A program made the translations under genes and the position numbers. Positions 18,001 through 26,939 of a stretch of 64,000 nucleotides of DNA are shown here, one piece after another. The DNA lies in the NCBI GenBank assembly GCA_016699575.1, contig CP064979.1, positions 1,178,001-1,242,000 of the forward strand, written 5' to 3'. Numbering within the stretch: the stretch's first letter is position 1; the number at the start of each line of letters is the position of its first letter. The stretch comes from Flavobacteriales bacterium (GTDB lineage Bacteria > Bacteroidota > Bacteroidia > Flavobacteriales_F > PHOS-HE28). The notes under the pieces were generated by a model. It saw only the letters and a program-made list of their open reading frames with translations. It searched no databases and was not told the DNA's origin.

Positions 18001-21000
18001 GACCGGTCTCGCCGCCGGTAGTTACACCTGCACCATCACGGATGCCAACGGATGCGCCATCCAGCGCACCGCTGTCATCACGCAACCGGTCGCTGGCCTG
18101 AGCGCGGGCATTGCTTCGCAGGTGGATGTTGCCTGCTTCGGCAACAGCAGCGGCAGCGCAACGGTGAGCGCCAACGGTGGCACCGGAGCTTACTCCTACA
18201 GTTGGAACACCATCCCTGTGCAATCCGCGGCCACGGCCACCAACCTGCCCGTCGGCGCATGGACCTGCACGGTAACGGACGCGAACGGCTGCACCGCACA
18301 AGCAACTGCGAACATCGCACAACCGGCCACCGCCCTGGCTGCATCGCTCGATGCACAAACCAATGTCGGCTGCTTCGGTACCAGCACCGGAAGCGCAACG
18401 GTAAGCGCCTCGGGCGGAACTTCACCTTACAGCTATTCCTGGAACACGATCCCGGCACAGACCACGGCCAGTGCCAACGGCTTGGCGGCTGGTAACTACA
18501 CCTGCACGGTAACCGATGCCAATGGTTGCACAACGGACCAAGGTGTGACGATCACACAGCCCGCCGCAGCGCTTTCAGCAACAGGAGCCGTGCTCCACGC
18601 CATCTGCAACGGAACGAACAACGGCAGTATCGACCTCACCATCAACGGTGGCACGGGTCCGTTCACCACCGCATGGACCGGTCCGAGCGGCTACTCCGCC
18701 GCCACTGCGGACATCACTGCGCTATTCGCCGGGGTTTACACGGTGCTGATCACCGATGCCAACGGTTGCACGTTCGTGCAGGCCTTTACCGTGACCGAGC
18801 CAGGGACGTTCACCGTTTCCGCAACTCCTGCGGTGTTCAACGGCAGCAACGTTTCTTGCACTGGAGGCAGCAACGGCAGCATTGCGATCAACGCCACTGG
18901 TGGCACGCCCAACTACACCTATGCGTGGACAGGGCCGAACGGCTTCAGTGCTGTCACCGAGGATATCAGCGGCCTTGCAGCTGGCACGTACGTGTTCATC
19001 CTTACGGACGCCAACGGTTGCCAAGCCGGCGAAACGGTTACGTTGACCGAGCCTGCCGCACTCGCCGGTTCCGCGACAAGTCCGGACATGGGCAACGGCT
19101 TCGAGATCACCTGCTTCGGCGGTGCCAATGGCAGTATCGACGCCAATGTGAGCGGTGGCACGGCGCCGTTCACTTATAGCTGGTCGGGCCCGGGAGCATT
19201 CAGCAGCAACGCGCAAGACATCAGTTCGCTGAGTGCAGGCACCTACAACCTCCAGATCACCGATGCCAATGGTTGCATGAGCAACACAGGCATCACCCTC
19301 GACGCACCGCCGCAACTGGTGCTGAACACTGACGGCCTCACCGATGTGTCCTGCAATGGTGGCAACGATGGCTCTGCCAGCGTGGTGGCCATCGGTGGAG
19401 TGCTCCCCCACTCGTTCGGCTGGAACACGGTCCCCGTACAGAACGGTCCGTCGGCTTCGGGTCTTGAAGCGGGGACATGGACCGTGACCCTGACAGACGC
19501 GAACAATTGCAGCACCACTCACAACGTAGTGGTATCCGAACCGGCCGCCGTATTGTCCGCGACCATCAGCAGCAGCATGGATGTGCTCTGCTTCGGCAAC
19601 GCTACCGCGTCCGCCACGGCAAGCGCGAACGGCGGAACAGCTCCCTACACCTACAGCTGGAACACCAGCCCTCTGCAGAACACGGCCACCGCCAGCTCGC
19701 TTGGCGCAGGAACATGGACTTGCACCATCACCGATGTGAACGGTTGCACGACGACGGTGGACGTCACGATCGCGCAACCCGCCGCAGGTCTTTCCGCATC
19801 CATCAACGCACAACAGAACGTGAGCTGCTTCGGTGCCGCGAACGGTAGTGCCACCGCCATAGCCATTGGAGGCACGGGACCTTACACCTATTCATGGAAC
19901 ACGTTGCCGGTCCAGAACGGTGCTACGCTCAATAACGTGGGTCCAGGCACCTACACCGTGAACGTTGAAGATGCCAATGGCTGCACGACCACTGCGCAGG
20001 TGACCATCACTTCCCCCTCGGCTCCTGTTTCAGTGGGCCTGGTGAGCAGCGCGGACCAGACCTGTTTCGGTAGCGGCAACGGCCAGGCTACGGTGCTCGC
20101 CAGCGGTGGTACCTCTCCTTTCAGCTACGCGTGGAACACGGTACCCGTGCAGACGGGTGCGACAGCAGTTGGCCTTGGCACCGGCACATGGACAGCAACT
20201 GTAACCGATGCGAACGGCTGCACGGCACAACTGCCTGTGACCATCGGCGGGCCCAGCGCTCCGCTGGCACTGGCAGCGACGAGCATTGTTGACGTGCTCT
20301 GCTTCCAGGACAGCACAGGCGAAGCAACCGTGGCTGCCAGCGGCGGTACCGCACCATACACCTACACCTGGTTGACCGTCCCAGCAGTGAACGGTCCGAC
20401 GCTGAGCAATGCCGTCGCAGGTACGTTCAGCGTGGTGGTGACCGACGCGAACGGTTGCACGGCCGGCACCAACGTCACCATTGCACAACCAGCGGCCGGT
20501 GTCAACGCCTACGTGGAGAGCTTCCAGAACGTAAGCTGCTTCGGCGGCAACGACGCCTATGCCACTGTGGAAGTCAGCGGCGGCAGCGGCAGCTACACCA
20601 TCACATGGAACACGGTCCCGCAACAGCTCGGCGCCACAGCGACCGGCCTGAGCGCAGGCATCTACACCGTGACCATCACCGACAACAACGGTTGCGACAC
20701 GCCGAAAGATCATCCGGTGGTCATCACCCAACCGGCTGCGTCGTTGGCCATCACGAGCACGGTAAGCACGTTCGGTGCGTTCAACGTTCAGTGCAACGGC
20801 GATGACAACGGCTGGATCGATGTGACCGTGACCGGCGGCACTGCGCCCTACAACTACATCTGGACCGACGACTTCGGCGGGACCACGGGCATTCAGGACC
20901 TGAGCAACCTCACGGCCGGCAACTACTACCTCACGGTAACGGATGCCAACGGCTGCGCTACCAGTTCGACCTGGACCCTAACGGAGCCTGCGCCGCTGAC

Positions 21001-24000
21001 CAGTTCAGCGAACATCACCACGGCTGCTTGCCAAGGCAGCAGTGATGGTGCAGTTGACATCACCGTGGGCGGAGGAGCCCTCCCTTACACCTACAACTGG
21101 ACGGGACCGAACGGCTTCACAGCCAACAGTCAGGACATCAACAACGTCGTGGCGGGTGTTTACCACCTGGTGATCACGGATGCGAACGGCTGCACTCTGG
21201 TGCAAGACCACGATGTGAACCAACCCGGCATGTTCACCTTGAGCGCTGTAGTGAGCAACTACAACGGCAATGGTGTCTCGTGCTCAACGGCGAGCAATGG
21301 CAGCATCGAGGCAACGCTGACCGGGGGCACGCTCCCCTATCTGTTCAACTGGAGCGGGCCGAACGGATTCAGTGCCACTACAGAGGACATCACCAACGTG
21401 CCTGCCGGGACCTACGCTTTGAACATCACCGATGGCAACGGGTGCGGCTCCTTCCAGAGCTGGACCATCACCGCACCTGCAGTGCTGAACGTTAGCGCAG
21501 TTGCTGCACAGATGAACGGCAGCAACGTGAGCTGCAATGGCGCCACGAACGGCAGCATCAATGCGACCATCACAGGCGGGACACCAGGCTACACCATCGC
21601 GTGGGCGGGCCCGAACGGCTACACCGCCAACACCGAGGACATCACCAACCTCGCTGCCGGCACGTACACCCTCTCCATCACGGACCTCAACGGTTGCACG
21701 GCTTCAACCAGTGTCATACTGACGCAGCCCACAACGTTGACGAACACGCTGACCACTTCCACCTACAACAGCGGCAATGCGATCGCATGCGATGGTGGCA
21801 GCAACGGAAGCATCGACTTGACGGTGGCCGGTGGTACCGCGCCTTACACCGTTTCCTGGACCGGTCCGAACGGATTCACCGCGAACACCGTTGATATCGG
21901 TGGCTTGCAGGCGGGCACCTATACCGCGACCATCACGGACGCCAACGGATGCACGTCTTCCGCCAGCGCTACGCTCACGGCCCCTGCACCCCTCGGGCTG
22001 AACAGCACGGTGAGCAGCTACATCGGCGGCAACGCAGTGTCCTGCAACAGCGCAACCGACGGTAGCATCAACATCACCGTGGTGGGCGGCGGCGGCAACA
22101 ACACGTTCCAGTGGACGGGCAGCAACGCCTTCACCAGCACCAACGAGGATGTGAGCGGCCTTGGCGCCGGCACATTCCAAGTGCTTGTGACCGACCAGAA
22201 CGGCTGCACTTCGAGCGCAAGCTTCACCCTTACGGCGCCAACACCGCTTGATGCCACCGCTGTGATCACCACCGCAGCTTGCCAAGGAGCCGACAACGGA
22301 GCAGTTGACGTTACCGCCGCCGGGGGTACCGCACCGTACACCTTCCTCTGGAGCGGGCCTGGTGCCTTCACCAGTAACAACGAAGACATCAGCAGCCTCT
22401 TCGCAGGCGTGTACACCGTGCTCGTTACCGATGCGAACGGTTGCACCTACAGCGAGAGCTTCGATGTGAACCAGCCGGGCCTGTTCACCATCTCGGCCAA
22501 CGTAACCACCTACCCCGGCGGCTTCAATACGAGTTGTGCCGGTGCCGCCGATGGCTCCATCGATCTATCGGTCACGGGTGCCACGCCTCCCTACTTCTTC
22601 TTCTGGAGCGGGCCCAACGGCTTCAGCGCGATCACCGAGGACATTACCGGGCTCGCCAGCGGAAGCTACCAAGTGACCATCACGGACCAGAACGGCTGCA
22701 GCATCTTCCATGTGTACTCGATCACATCAGCCCAACCAGTGGGTCTGGGACTCGTCGCCACCACGTTCAGTGGCGGTGTGAACACCAGCTGCAACGGTGT
22801 CGCTGATGGCGGCATCGATGCGACGGCAACGGGCGGCGTGGCTCCGTACAACTTCTTCTGGAGCGGCCCCAATGGTTTCGTGGCCATTACCGAAGACGTG
22901 ACCGGTCTTGAACCCGGCACCTACATCCTGCAAGTGACGGATGCGGTCGGCTGCAGCGCCACGGCAAGCGTCACCCTCACAGGGCCGACGCCCATGAACA
23001 ACACTGTCACCACAAGCGTGTTCGGTGGTGGCAATGGCGTGAGCTGCAATGGCGTGAACGATGGCACCATCGATCTGACAGTGAGCGGCGGCACACTGCC
23101 ATACATCATCCAGTGGACCGGACCGAACGGCTTCACCAGCAACAACGAAGACCTGACCGGCTTGGCAGGTGGCAGCTACGATGTGCTCATCACCGATGCG
23201 AACGGTTGCACGGCTATAGCGAGCGCTATGCTGGTGGAACCAGCGCCCATCAACATTGTACTGAACCCCTCGCTCTTCGGTGGCGGCTTCAACATCGCCT
23301 GCAACGGCGACACCAATGGCAGCATCACAGCAAGCACCAGCGGTGGTTCTGGCGGTTACACGTTCGCATGGAGCGGCCCGAACGGCTTCACCAGCAGCGA
23401 CGGGAGCATCAGCGGCCTCGGGGCAGGAACCTACACACTCACCGCGACTGACATGAACGGTTGCACGGCCGCGAGCAGCATCACGCTCCAGGCCCCGCAG
23501 CCCCTGCAAACAGCCCAGCTGCTGAGCGATGTTGGCAACGGCTACCAGGTCAGCTGCGGCGGGGGCGATGGCAGTGTGGACCTCACCGTGAACGGCGGCA
23601 CGGCACCCTACCAGTTCGATTGGACGGGCAGCAACGGGTTCGGTGCGCTCACCGAGGACATCGCCGGACTGAATGCTGGAACCTATAGCGTGAACGTGAT
23701 CGATGCCAACGGATGTGTTGCGGGCAGCAGTGCAACCCTCACCGCGCCGGGGCTCTTGCAAGCAACACTTGCCATCACCGGCAGCGTGTGCGACGGAACG
23801 GATGACGGTGCCATCGATCTCGCTATCACGGGCGGCACAGCGCCGTACACGACCATTTGGAGCGGCCCCAACGGATTCGCAAGCAACAGCGAAGACATCA
23901 GTGCTTTGGCTGGCGGTTCCTACACCGTGAACGTGACCGATGCTGGTACGTGCAGCGGCCAGTGGAGCGCCACCATTGCCGCGTCGGCGGCCTACACGTT

Positions 24001-25972
24001 CGACCTCTACGTGAGCGATTACGGCAACTTCAACATCCCGTGCGCGGGTGACAGCACCGGTGTCATCGAAGTGGACGTGACCGGTGGTGCAGGCGCATTG
24101 GACATCGCTTGGACCGGCCCGAACGGTTTCACGGCGAACGGCATCACCGACTTCGCAGGCTTGTTGGCCGGCGACTACACCGTGACCGTCACCGACACGA
24201 ACGGATGTGTGCTCGACAGCACCATTACGCTCACCGAACCCATCGCTCCGATCGGAGCATCACTCACGGCCGCCCTCTACCCAAGTGGCACCAACGTCAG
24301 TTGCAACGGAGCAAGCGACGGCAGCATCGACCTCACCGTGAGCGGCGGCACGGCCCCTTACATCTTCGATTGGCGCGGTCCCGACAGCGTGTTCTACTCG
24401 ACCGAGGACATCAGCGGGCTCATCGCAGGCGATTACGAGATCGTGGTCACCGACACGAACCAGTGCTCGTTCACCACGACCATCACGCTCACTGAGCCTG
24501 ACAGCGCCTTGGCATCGATCATCGTTCTCAGCCAGTTCGCAGGTGGTTACAGCACAAGCTGCAACGGCAACAGCGATGGCACAATCGGTGTGACGATCAG
24601 TGGTGGAAGCGGTGGCAACGTGTTCTCCTGGACCGGTCCAAATGGCTACACCAGCAACTTGGACAGCATCGGTGGTCTGGTTGCAGGCACCTATATGCTG
24701 ACCGTCACTGATACCAACGGCTGCGTCCTGACGCAGAGCATCGACATCACCGCACCCGAACCGCTGGAACCCGTTCTGACACCCGCAGTGTTCCCCAGCG
24801 GAAGCAATACGAGCTGCGCTGGCCTGAACGACGGCAGCGTCGACGCGAGCGTGTTCGGCGGTGCGCCCAACTACAACCTCGCTTGGAGCGGCCCGAACGG
24901 GTTCTCCAGCAGCAGCGCAGTGATCAGCGGTCTTGAACCGGGCACCTATTGCCTGGTGGTGACCGACAGCAATGACTGCAGCGTGCAGGAGTGCGTGGAC
25001 ATCGTTGCCAACACCGCAATGATCACCAGCACCACCAGCACCGACGCCAACTGCGGCGCCAGCACGGGCGGTGTGGACCTGACCGTGAACGGCGGCGGCG
25101 CGCCGTACACCTTCAGCTGGGAAACCGGCGCAACTAGCGAGGATCTCAGCGGCGTGATTGCAGGCAACTACAGCGTGACCATCACCGATGCCAACGGTTG
25201 CCAATTGGTTGACAGCGCTATCGTGAATGGTTCAGCCGCCTTGACGGCCGAGGCAGTGACCACCAATGTCTTCTGCAATGGCGGTGACGATGGCAGCATC
25301 GACCTGTCCATTCTCACCGGCAGCGCGCCGTACGGCTTCGACTGGAGCAACGGCAGCACGGACGAGGACCCCAGCGGGCTGTCAGCCGATGACTACACCG
25401 TGACCATCACCGACGCCTACGGCTGCACTTGGACCGGCAGTTGGACGGTGGGTGAAACCACGGCCATCGGGGTGGACAGCACCGTGACCGTCCACGGCAA
25501 CGGATACAATGTGAGCACCTACGGTGGAAGCGACGGCAGCATCGCGTTGGACGTGACCGGAGGAACCGGACCCTACACCTATGACTGGAGCAACGGTGCA
25601 ACCTCAGCGACTGTGAACGGTTTGCCCGCAGGCACGTACAACGTCACCATTACAGACGCGAACGGCTGCTCCATCATGCTCTCATTCACACTCGACCAGC
25701 CGACAACGCTCGAGATGCCGACAGGCTTCAGCCCGAACGACGACGGCAGCAACGACGCCTACATCGTGCACGGCCTGGAAGGCTTCCCCAACAATCGAAT
25801 GCTCGTGGTGAACCGCTGGGGCAACACGGTGTTCGACCAGCTCAACTACAGGAACGATTGGCGCGGTGAGAACCAGCAAGGTGAAGCGCTGCCCAACGGC
25901 ACCTACTTCGTGATCATCACCATCAACGAGGGCGAACAAACCCTGCAGAACTATGTGGACCTCCGCCGCTGA
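15077..25972 (+). CDS. sprB: Giant SprB-like surface adhesin with choice-of-anchor L domain, 38 SprB repeats and T9SS type B C-terminus
   Basis: This 3631-residue protein is one of the largest products expected in this genome. A signal peptide (about residues 1-24) is followed by a choice-of-anchor L domain (about 25-255, with VSNGVILTTGRM, FDFVFASEEYNEWVG and YDSGVFIDQVSS). Next comes a Calx-beta-like segment (about 265-375, with GTAINGTDY and VDRNIDPGADAVNEPVETV) and an Ig/PKD-like segment (CEGDSVQYTISGGSTFEW). Residues about 452-3545 are 38 SprB repeats. The C-terminus (GFSPNDDGSNDAY to TLQNYVDLRR) is a type B T9SS domain. In Flavobacterium johnsoniae, SprB is the mobile adhesin of gliding motility. 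Many non-gliders also carry SprB-repeat proteins, so adhesion is the safer role. The next two genes, PorP/SprF and PorE-like, fit its secretion and anchoring. Confidence 0.92.
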   Translation: MRNTTLRNLLLSIPAGLLGQAGFGQLSVAPQTDLQQLAEAITGPGVQISNPTITCHTEGYGEFTYTGIGLSVSNGVILTTGRMTDALGPNNNGGSNWFAQNTAGDPLLDAVTGRTTRDACKFEFDIIPSGDSLQFDFVFASEEYNEWVGSQFNDVFGFFISGPGIVGDPGAGGQKNIALVPGTATPVTINNVNNGSNSAFYQDNTGGTSTQYDGYTVGLSAKAMVSACETYHLRLVVADATDRKYDSGVFIDQVSSPTVTMSSYTLNGKPEMVEGCNPGWVRFTRTPVTNQPLVLQYYLQGTAINGTDYSAIAPINPLLPKTITIPANQAFVDRNIDPGADAVNEPVETVKFILGNPNCPGQNLDSLVFNIRDTILATVTPLNATICEGDSVQYTISGGSTFEWTPAGSLDDATSATPWASPTSTTMYTVQINDGVCSRTYNRLLRVSELALSAVVTNPLCFGNSNGAINLSHAGGYAPYTYSWTGPGGFTASTQDISGLVAGTYTVTVTDAACTRTQSFNLIAPTTLAATLQPAILAFGQNIACFGGNTGSIDATVSGGTGPYTIAWNGPGGYTNNGADISGLYAGAYTLNVIDANGCTVSANTTLTQTTAMDADITATSSVVCFGDGQGSASVSVTGGVPPYAYAWNSAPVQNTSTATGLPASNYTVTVTDGYGCSTTANTTVLGPTQALTAQLSAQTNVLCFGNSTGSATASASGGTAPYAYSWNTVPAQNTATASGLAAGTWTCTVTDVNGCITSIDATITQPASAVSVSLFAQTDVLCFGNSTGSATATAAGGVGPYNYTWNTVPVQHGATAINLTAGTYTCTAADVNGCTGTVNVTIAQPAATLSASITAQTNVGCFGANTGSATISVVGGTAPYTYNWNSAPAQNTATLGNVPVGTYTCTVTDANGCTTTQNATITQPAAALSASVSGQINVLCFGNNSGSATVNASNGTGPYTYSWNTVPIQTSATATGLAAGSYTCTITDANGCAIQRTAVITQPVAGLSAGIASQVDVACFGNSSGSATVSANGGTGAYSYSWNTIPVQSAATATNLPVGAWTCTVTDANGCTAQATANIAQPATALAASLDAQTNVGCFGTSTGSATVSASGGTSPYSYSWNTIPAQTTASANGLAAGNYTCTVTDANGCTTDQGVTITQPAAALSATGAVLHAICNGTNNGSIDLTINGGTGPFTTAWTGPSGYSAATADITALFAGVYTVLITDANGCTFVQAFTVTEPGTFTVSATPAVFNGSNVSCTGGSNGSIAINATGGTPNYTYAWTGPNGFSAVTEDISGLAAGTYVFILTDANGCQAGETVTLTEPAALAGSATSPDMGNGFEITCFGGANGSIDANVSGGTAPFTYSWSGPGAFSSNAQDISSLSAGTYNLQITDANGCMSNTGITLDAPPQLVLNTDGLTDVSCNGGNDGSASVVAIGGVLPHSFGWNTVPVQNGPSASGLEAGTWTVTLTDANNCSTTHNVVVSEPAAVLSATISSSMDVLCFGNATASATASANGGTAPYTYSWNTSPLQNTATASSLGAGTWTCTITDVNGCTTTVDVTIAQPAAGLSASINAQQNVSCFGAANGSATAIAIGGTGPYTYSWNTLPVQNGATLNNVGPGTYTVNVEDANGCTTTAQVTITSPSAPVSVGLVSSADQTCFGSGNGQATVLASGGTSPFSYAWNTVPVQTGATAVGLGTGTWTATVTDANGCTAQLPVTIGGPSAPLALAATSIVDVLCFQDSTGEATVAASGGTAPYTYTWLTVPAVNGPTLSNAVAGTFSVVVTDANGCTAGTNVTIAQPAAGVNAYVESFQNVSCFGGNDAYATVEVSGGSGSYTITWNTVPQQLGATATGLSAGIYTVTITDNNGCDTPKDHPVVITQPAASLAITSTVSTFGAFNVQCNGDDNGWIDVTVTGGTAPYNYIWTDDFGGTTGIQDLSNLTAGNYYLTVTDANGCATSSTWTLTEPAPLTSSANITTAACQGSSDGAVDITVGGGALPYTYNWTGPNGFTANSQDINNVVAGVYHLVITDANGCTLVQDHDVNQPGMFTLSAVVSNYNGNGVSCSTASNGSIEATLTGGTLPYLFNWSGPNGFSATTEDITNVPAGTYALNITDGNGCGSFQSWTITAPAVLNVSAVAAQMNGSNVSCNGATNGSINATITGGTPGYTIAWAGPNGYTANTEDITNLAAGTYTLSITDLNGCTASTSVILTQPTTLTNTLTTSTYNSGNAIACDGGSNGSIDLTVAGGTAPYTVSWTGPNGFTANTVDIGGLQAGTYTATITDANGCTSSASATLTAPAPLGLNSTVSSYIGGNAVSCNSATDGSINITVVGGGGNNTFQWTGSNAFTSTNEDVSGLGAGTFQVLVTDQNGCTSSASFTLTAPTPLDATAVITTAACQGADNGAVDVTAAGGTAPYTFLWSGPGAFTSNNEDISSLFAGVYTVLVTDANGCTYSESFDVNQPGLFTISANVTTYPGGFNTSCAGAADGSIDLSVTGATPPYFFFWSGPNGFSAITEDITGLASGSYQVTITDQNGCSIFHVYSITSAQPVGLGLVATTFSGGVNTSCNGVADGGIDATATGGVAPYNFFWSGPNGFVAITEDVTGLEPGTYILQVTDAVGCSATASVTLTGPTPMNNTVTTSVFGGGNGVSCNGVNDGTIDLTVSGGTLPYIIQWTGPNGFTSNNEDLTGLAGGSYDVLITDANGCTAIASAMLVEPAPINIVLNPSLFGGGFNIACNGDTNGSITASTSGGSGGYTFAWSGPNGFTSSDGSISGLGAGTYTLTATDMNGCTAASSITLQAPQPLQTAQLLSDVGNGYQVSCGGGDGSVDLTVNGGTAPYQFDWTGSNGFGALTEDIAGLNAGTYSVNVIDANGCVAGSSATLTAPGLLQATLAITGSVCDGTDDGAIDLAITGGTAPYTTIWSGPNGFASNSEDISALAGGSYTVNVTDAGTCSGQWSATIAASAAYTFDLYVSDYGNFNIPCAGDSTGVIEVDVTGGAGALDIAWTGPNGFTANGITDFAGLLAGDYTVTVTDTNGCVLDSTITLTEPIAPIGASLTAALYPSGTNVSCNGASDGSIDLTVSGGTAPYIFDWRGPDSVFYSTEDISGLIAGDYEIVVTDTNQCSFTTTITLTEPDSALASIIVLSQFAGGYSTSCNGNSDGTIGVTISGGSGGNVFSWTGPNGYTSNLDSIGGLVAGTYMLTVTDTNGCVLTQSIDITAPEPLEPVLTPAVFPSGSNTSCAGLNDGSVDASVFGGAPNYNLAWSGPNGFSSSSAVISGLEPGTYCLVVTDSNDCSVQECVDIVANTAMITSTTSTDANCGASTGGVDLTVNGGGAPYTFSWETGATSEDLSGVIAGNYSVTITDANGCQLVDSAIVNGSAALTAEAVTTNVFCNGGDDGSIDLSILTGSAPYGFDWSNGSTDEDPSGLSADDYTVTITDAYGCTWTGSWTVGETTAIGVDSTVTVHGNGYNVSTYGGSDGSIALDVTGGTGPYTYDWSNGATSATVNGLPAGTYNVTITDANGCSIMLSFTLDQPTTLEMPTGFSPNDDGSNDAYIVHGLEGFPNNRMLVVNRWGNTVFDQLNYRNDWRGENQQGEALPNGTYFVIITINEGEQTLQNYVDLRR
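16430..25711 (+). repeat. 38-unit SprB repeat array in three sequence classes
   Basis: I counted 38 units averaging 81 residues (9282 bases). Each has a cysteine near the start (CFG or CNG), an aromatic-Trp centre (YxWxT or W[TS]GPNGF), an AGTYT turn, TDxNGC and a QP or EP linker. Class A, with SWNTVPxQ, occupies 16916-18574 (seven units, each 79 residues) and 19319-20746 (six units). Class B, with W[TS]GPNGF and a D-I/L-GL motif, occupies 16430-16915, 18575-19318 and 20747-25021 (2, 3 and 17 units). Class C, short and with W[ES][TN]G, occupies 25022-25711 (three units). The blocks suggest expansion by unequal exchange within classes. Confidence 0.88.
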
Positions 25973-26012
25973 ACCAAGCACGGCGCGATCGTTCGCGCCC
26001 CAACAACGCAAC

Positions 26013-26939
26013 ATGAACCTCCTCCGCACCAGCATCCTCGGCGCCTCGCTCTGCGCGGCGGTCGTTGGCTTCGCACAGCAGGAAGTGATGGTGAGCCAGT
26101 ACATGTTCAACGGGCTCTTCATCAACCCGGCTTATGCGGGCAGCCACACCTACGCCACCAGCAGCCTGCTGCACCGCGAACAATGGGTCGACGTGCCCGG
26201 GGCGCCACGCACAAGCATGCTCGCCTTCGATGCCCCGCTCTACAGCAATCGCATGGGCCTCGGGCTCTCCGTGGTACGCGATGAGATCGGGGTGAGCCGC
26301 GACATGGAGATCGCAGGGCACTACGCCTACCGCATCAAGCTCGGGGGCGGCAAGCTCGCTTTCGGTTTGAAAGCCGGTATGAGCCTTTACAGCGCACAGC
26401 TTGATCAACTGAACTATTGGGACGAGAACGATGCCGTCTTCGCGCAGAACGTGAACAACGCCATCGTCGGGAAGTTCGGCTTCGGCATGTACTACCACGA
26501 CAAGGAACATTATGTGGGGGTCAGCGTTCCAACGCTCTTTGCCGCGGACAAATCCGTGCGCGTCGATGGCTCGCAGGTGCGGGAGAATTTCTTCACCAAC
26601 CACTTCTACATCAATGCAGGCAAGGTCTTCCACTTGAACGAGGACTTCGACCTGAAACCATCGTTCCTTGTGAAATACGAGAAGTCGGCGCCGCTCGAAG
26701 CCGACATCAACTGCAACGTGCTGTACAAGGAACGCTTCTGGCTTGGCGCCGGGTACCGCACCGGCGATGCGATCGTCGGCATGGTCGAATACCAGATCAC
26801 ACCCCGCTTGCGGGCGGGCTACGCCTACGACTTCGCACTGAACAAACTCCGCACGTACACAAGCGGCTCGCATGAGCTGATGGTGGGCCTCGACTTCGGG
26901 AAGGAGACCATCAAGATCAAAACACCCCGCTACTTCTGA
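26013..26939 (+). CDS. PorP/SprF family outer-membrane protein
   Basis: PorP/SprF proteins are outer-membrane barrels that work with T9SS. SprF is needed to deliver SprB to the cell surface in F. johnsoniae. The family signature is present just after the signal peptide: QYMFNGLFINPAYAGSHTYATSS at about residues 29-51. The barrel continues with alternating aromatic strands (RMGLGLSVVRDEIG, LAFGLKAGMSLYSAQLDQLNYWDENDAVF) to a terminal strand (GSHELMVGLDFG). The frame opens upstream at 25953, inside the sprB 3' end, but ATG 26013 gives a proper signal peptide (MNLLRTSILGASLCAAVVGFAQ) and 308 residues. The stop overlaps the next ATG (TGATG), so it is coupled to the PorE-like gene. Confidence 0.93.
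   Translation: MNLLRTSILGASLCAAVVGFAQQEVMVSQYMFNGLFINPAYAGSHTYATSSLLHREQWVDVPGAPRTSMLAFDAPLYSNRMGLGLSVVRDEIGVSRDMEIAGHYAYRIKLGGGKLAFGLKAGMSLYSAQLDQLNYWDENDAVFAQNVNNAIVGKFGFGMYYHDKEHYVGVSVPTLFAADKSVRVDGSQVRENFFTNHFYINAGKVFHLNEDFDLKPSFLVKYEKSAPLEADINCNVLYKERFWLGAGYRTGDAIVGMVEYQITPRLRAGYAYDFALNKLRTYTSGSHELMVGLDFGKETIKIKTPRYF

Noticed and set aside
16430..25711. CRISPR-like or satellite repeat reading of the SprB array
   Set aside because: The repeats are in frame with one long gene, keep coding patterns and have no constant spacer-repeat structure.
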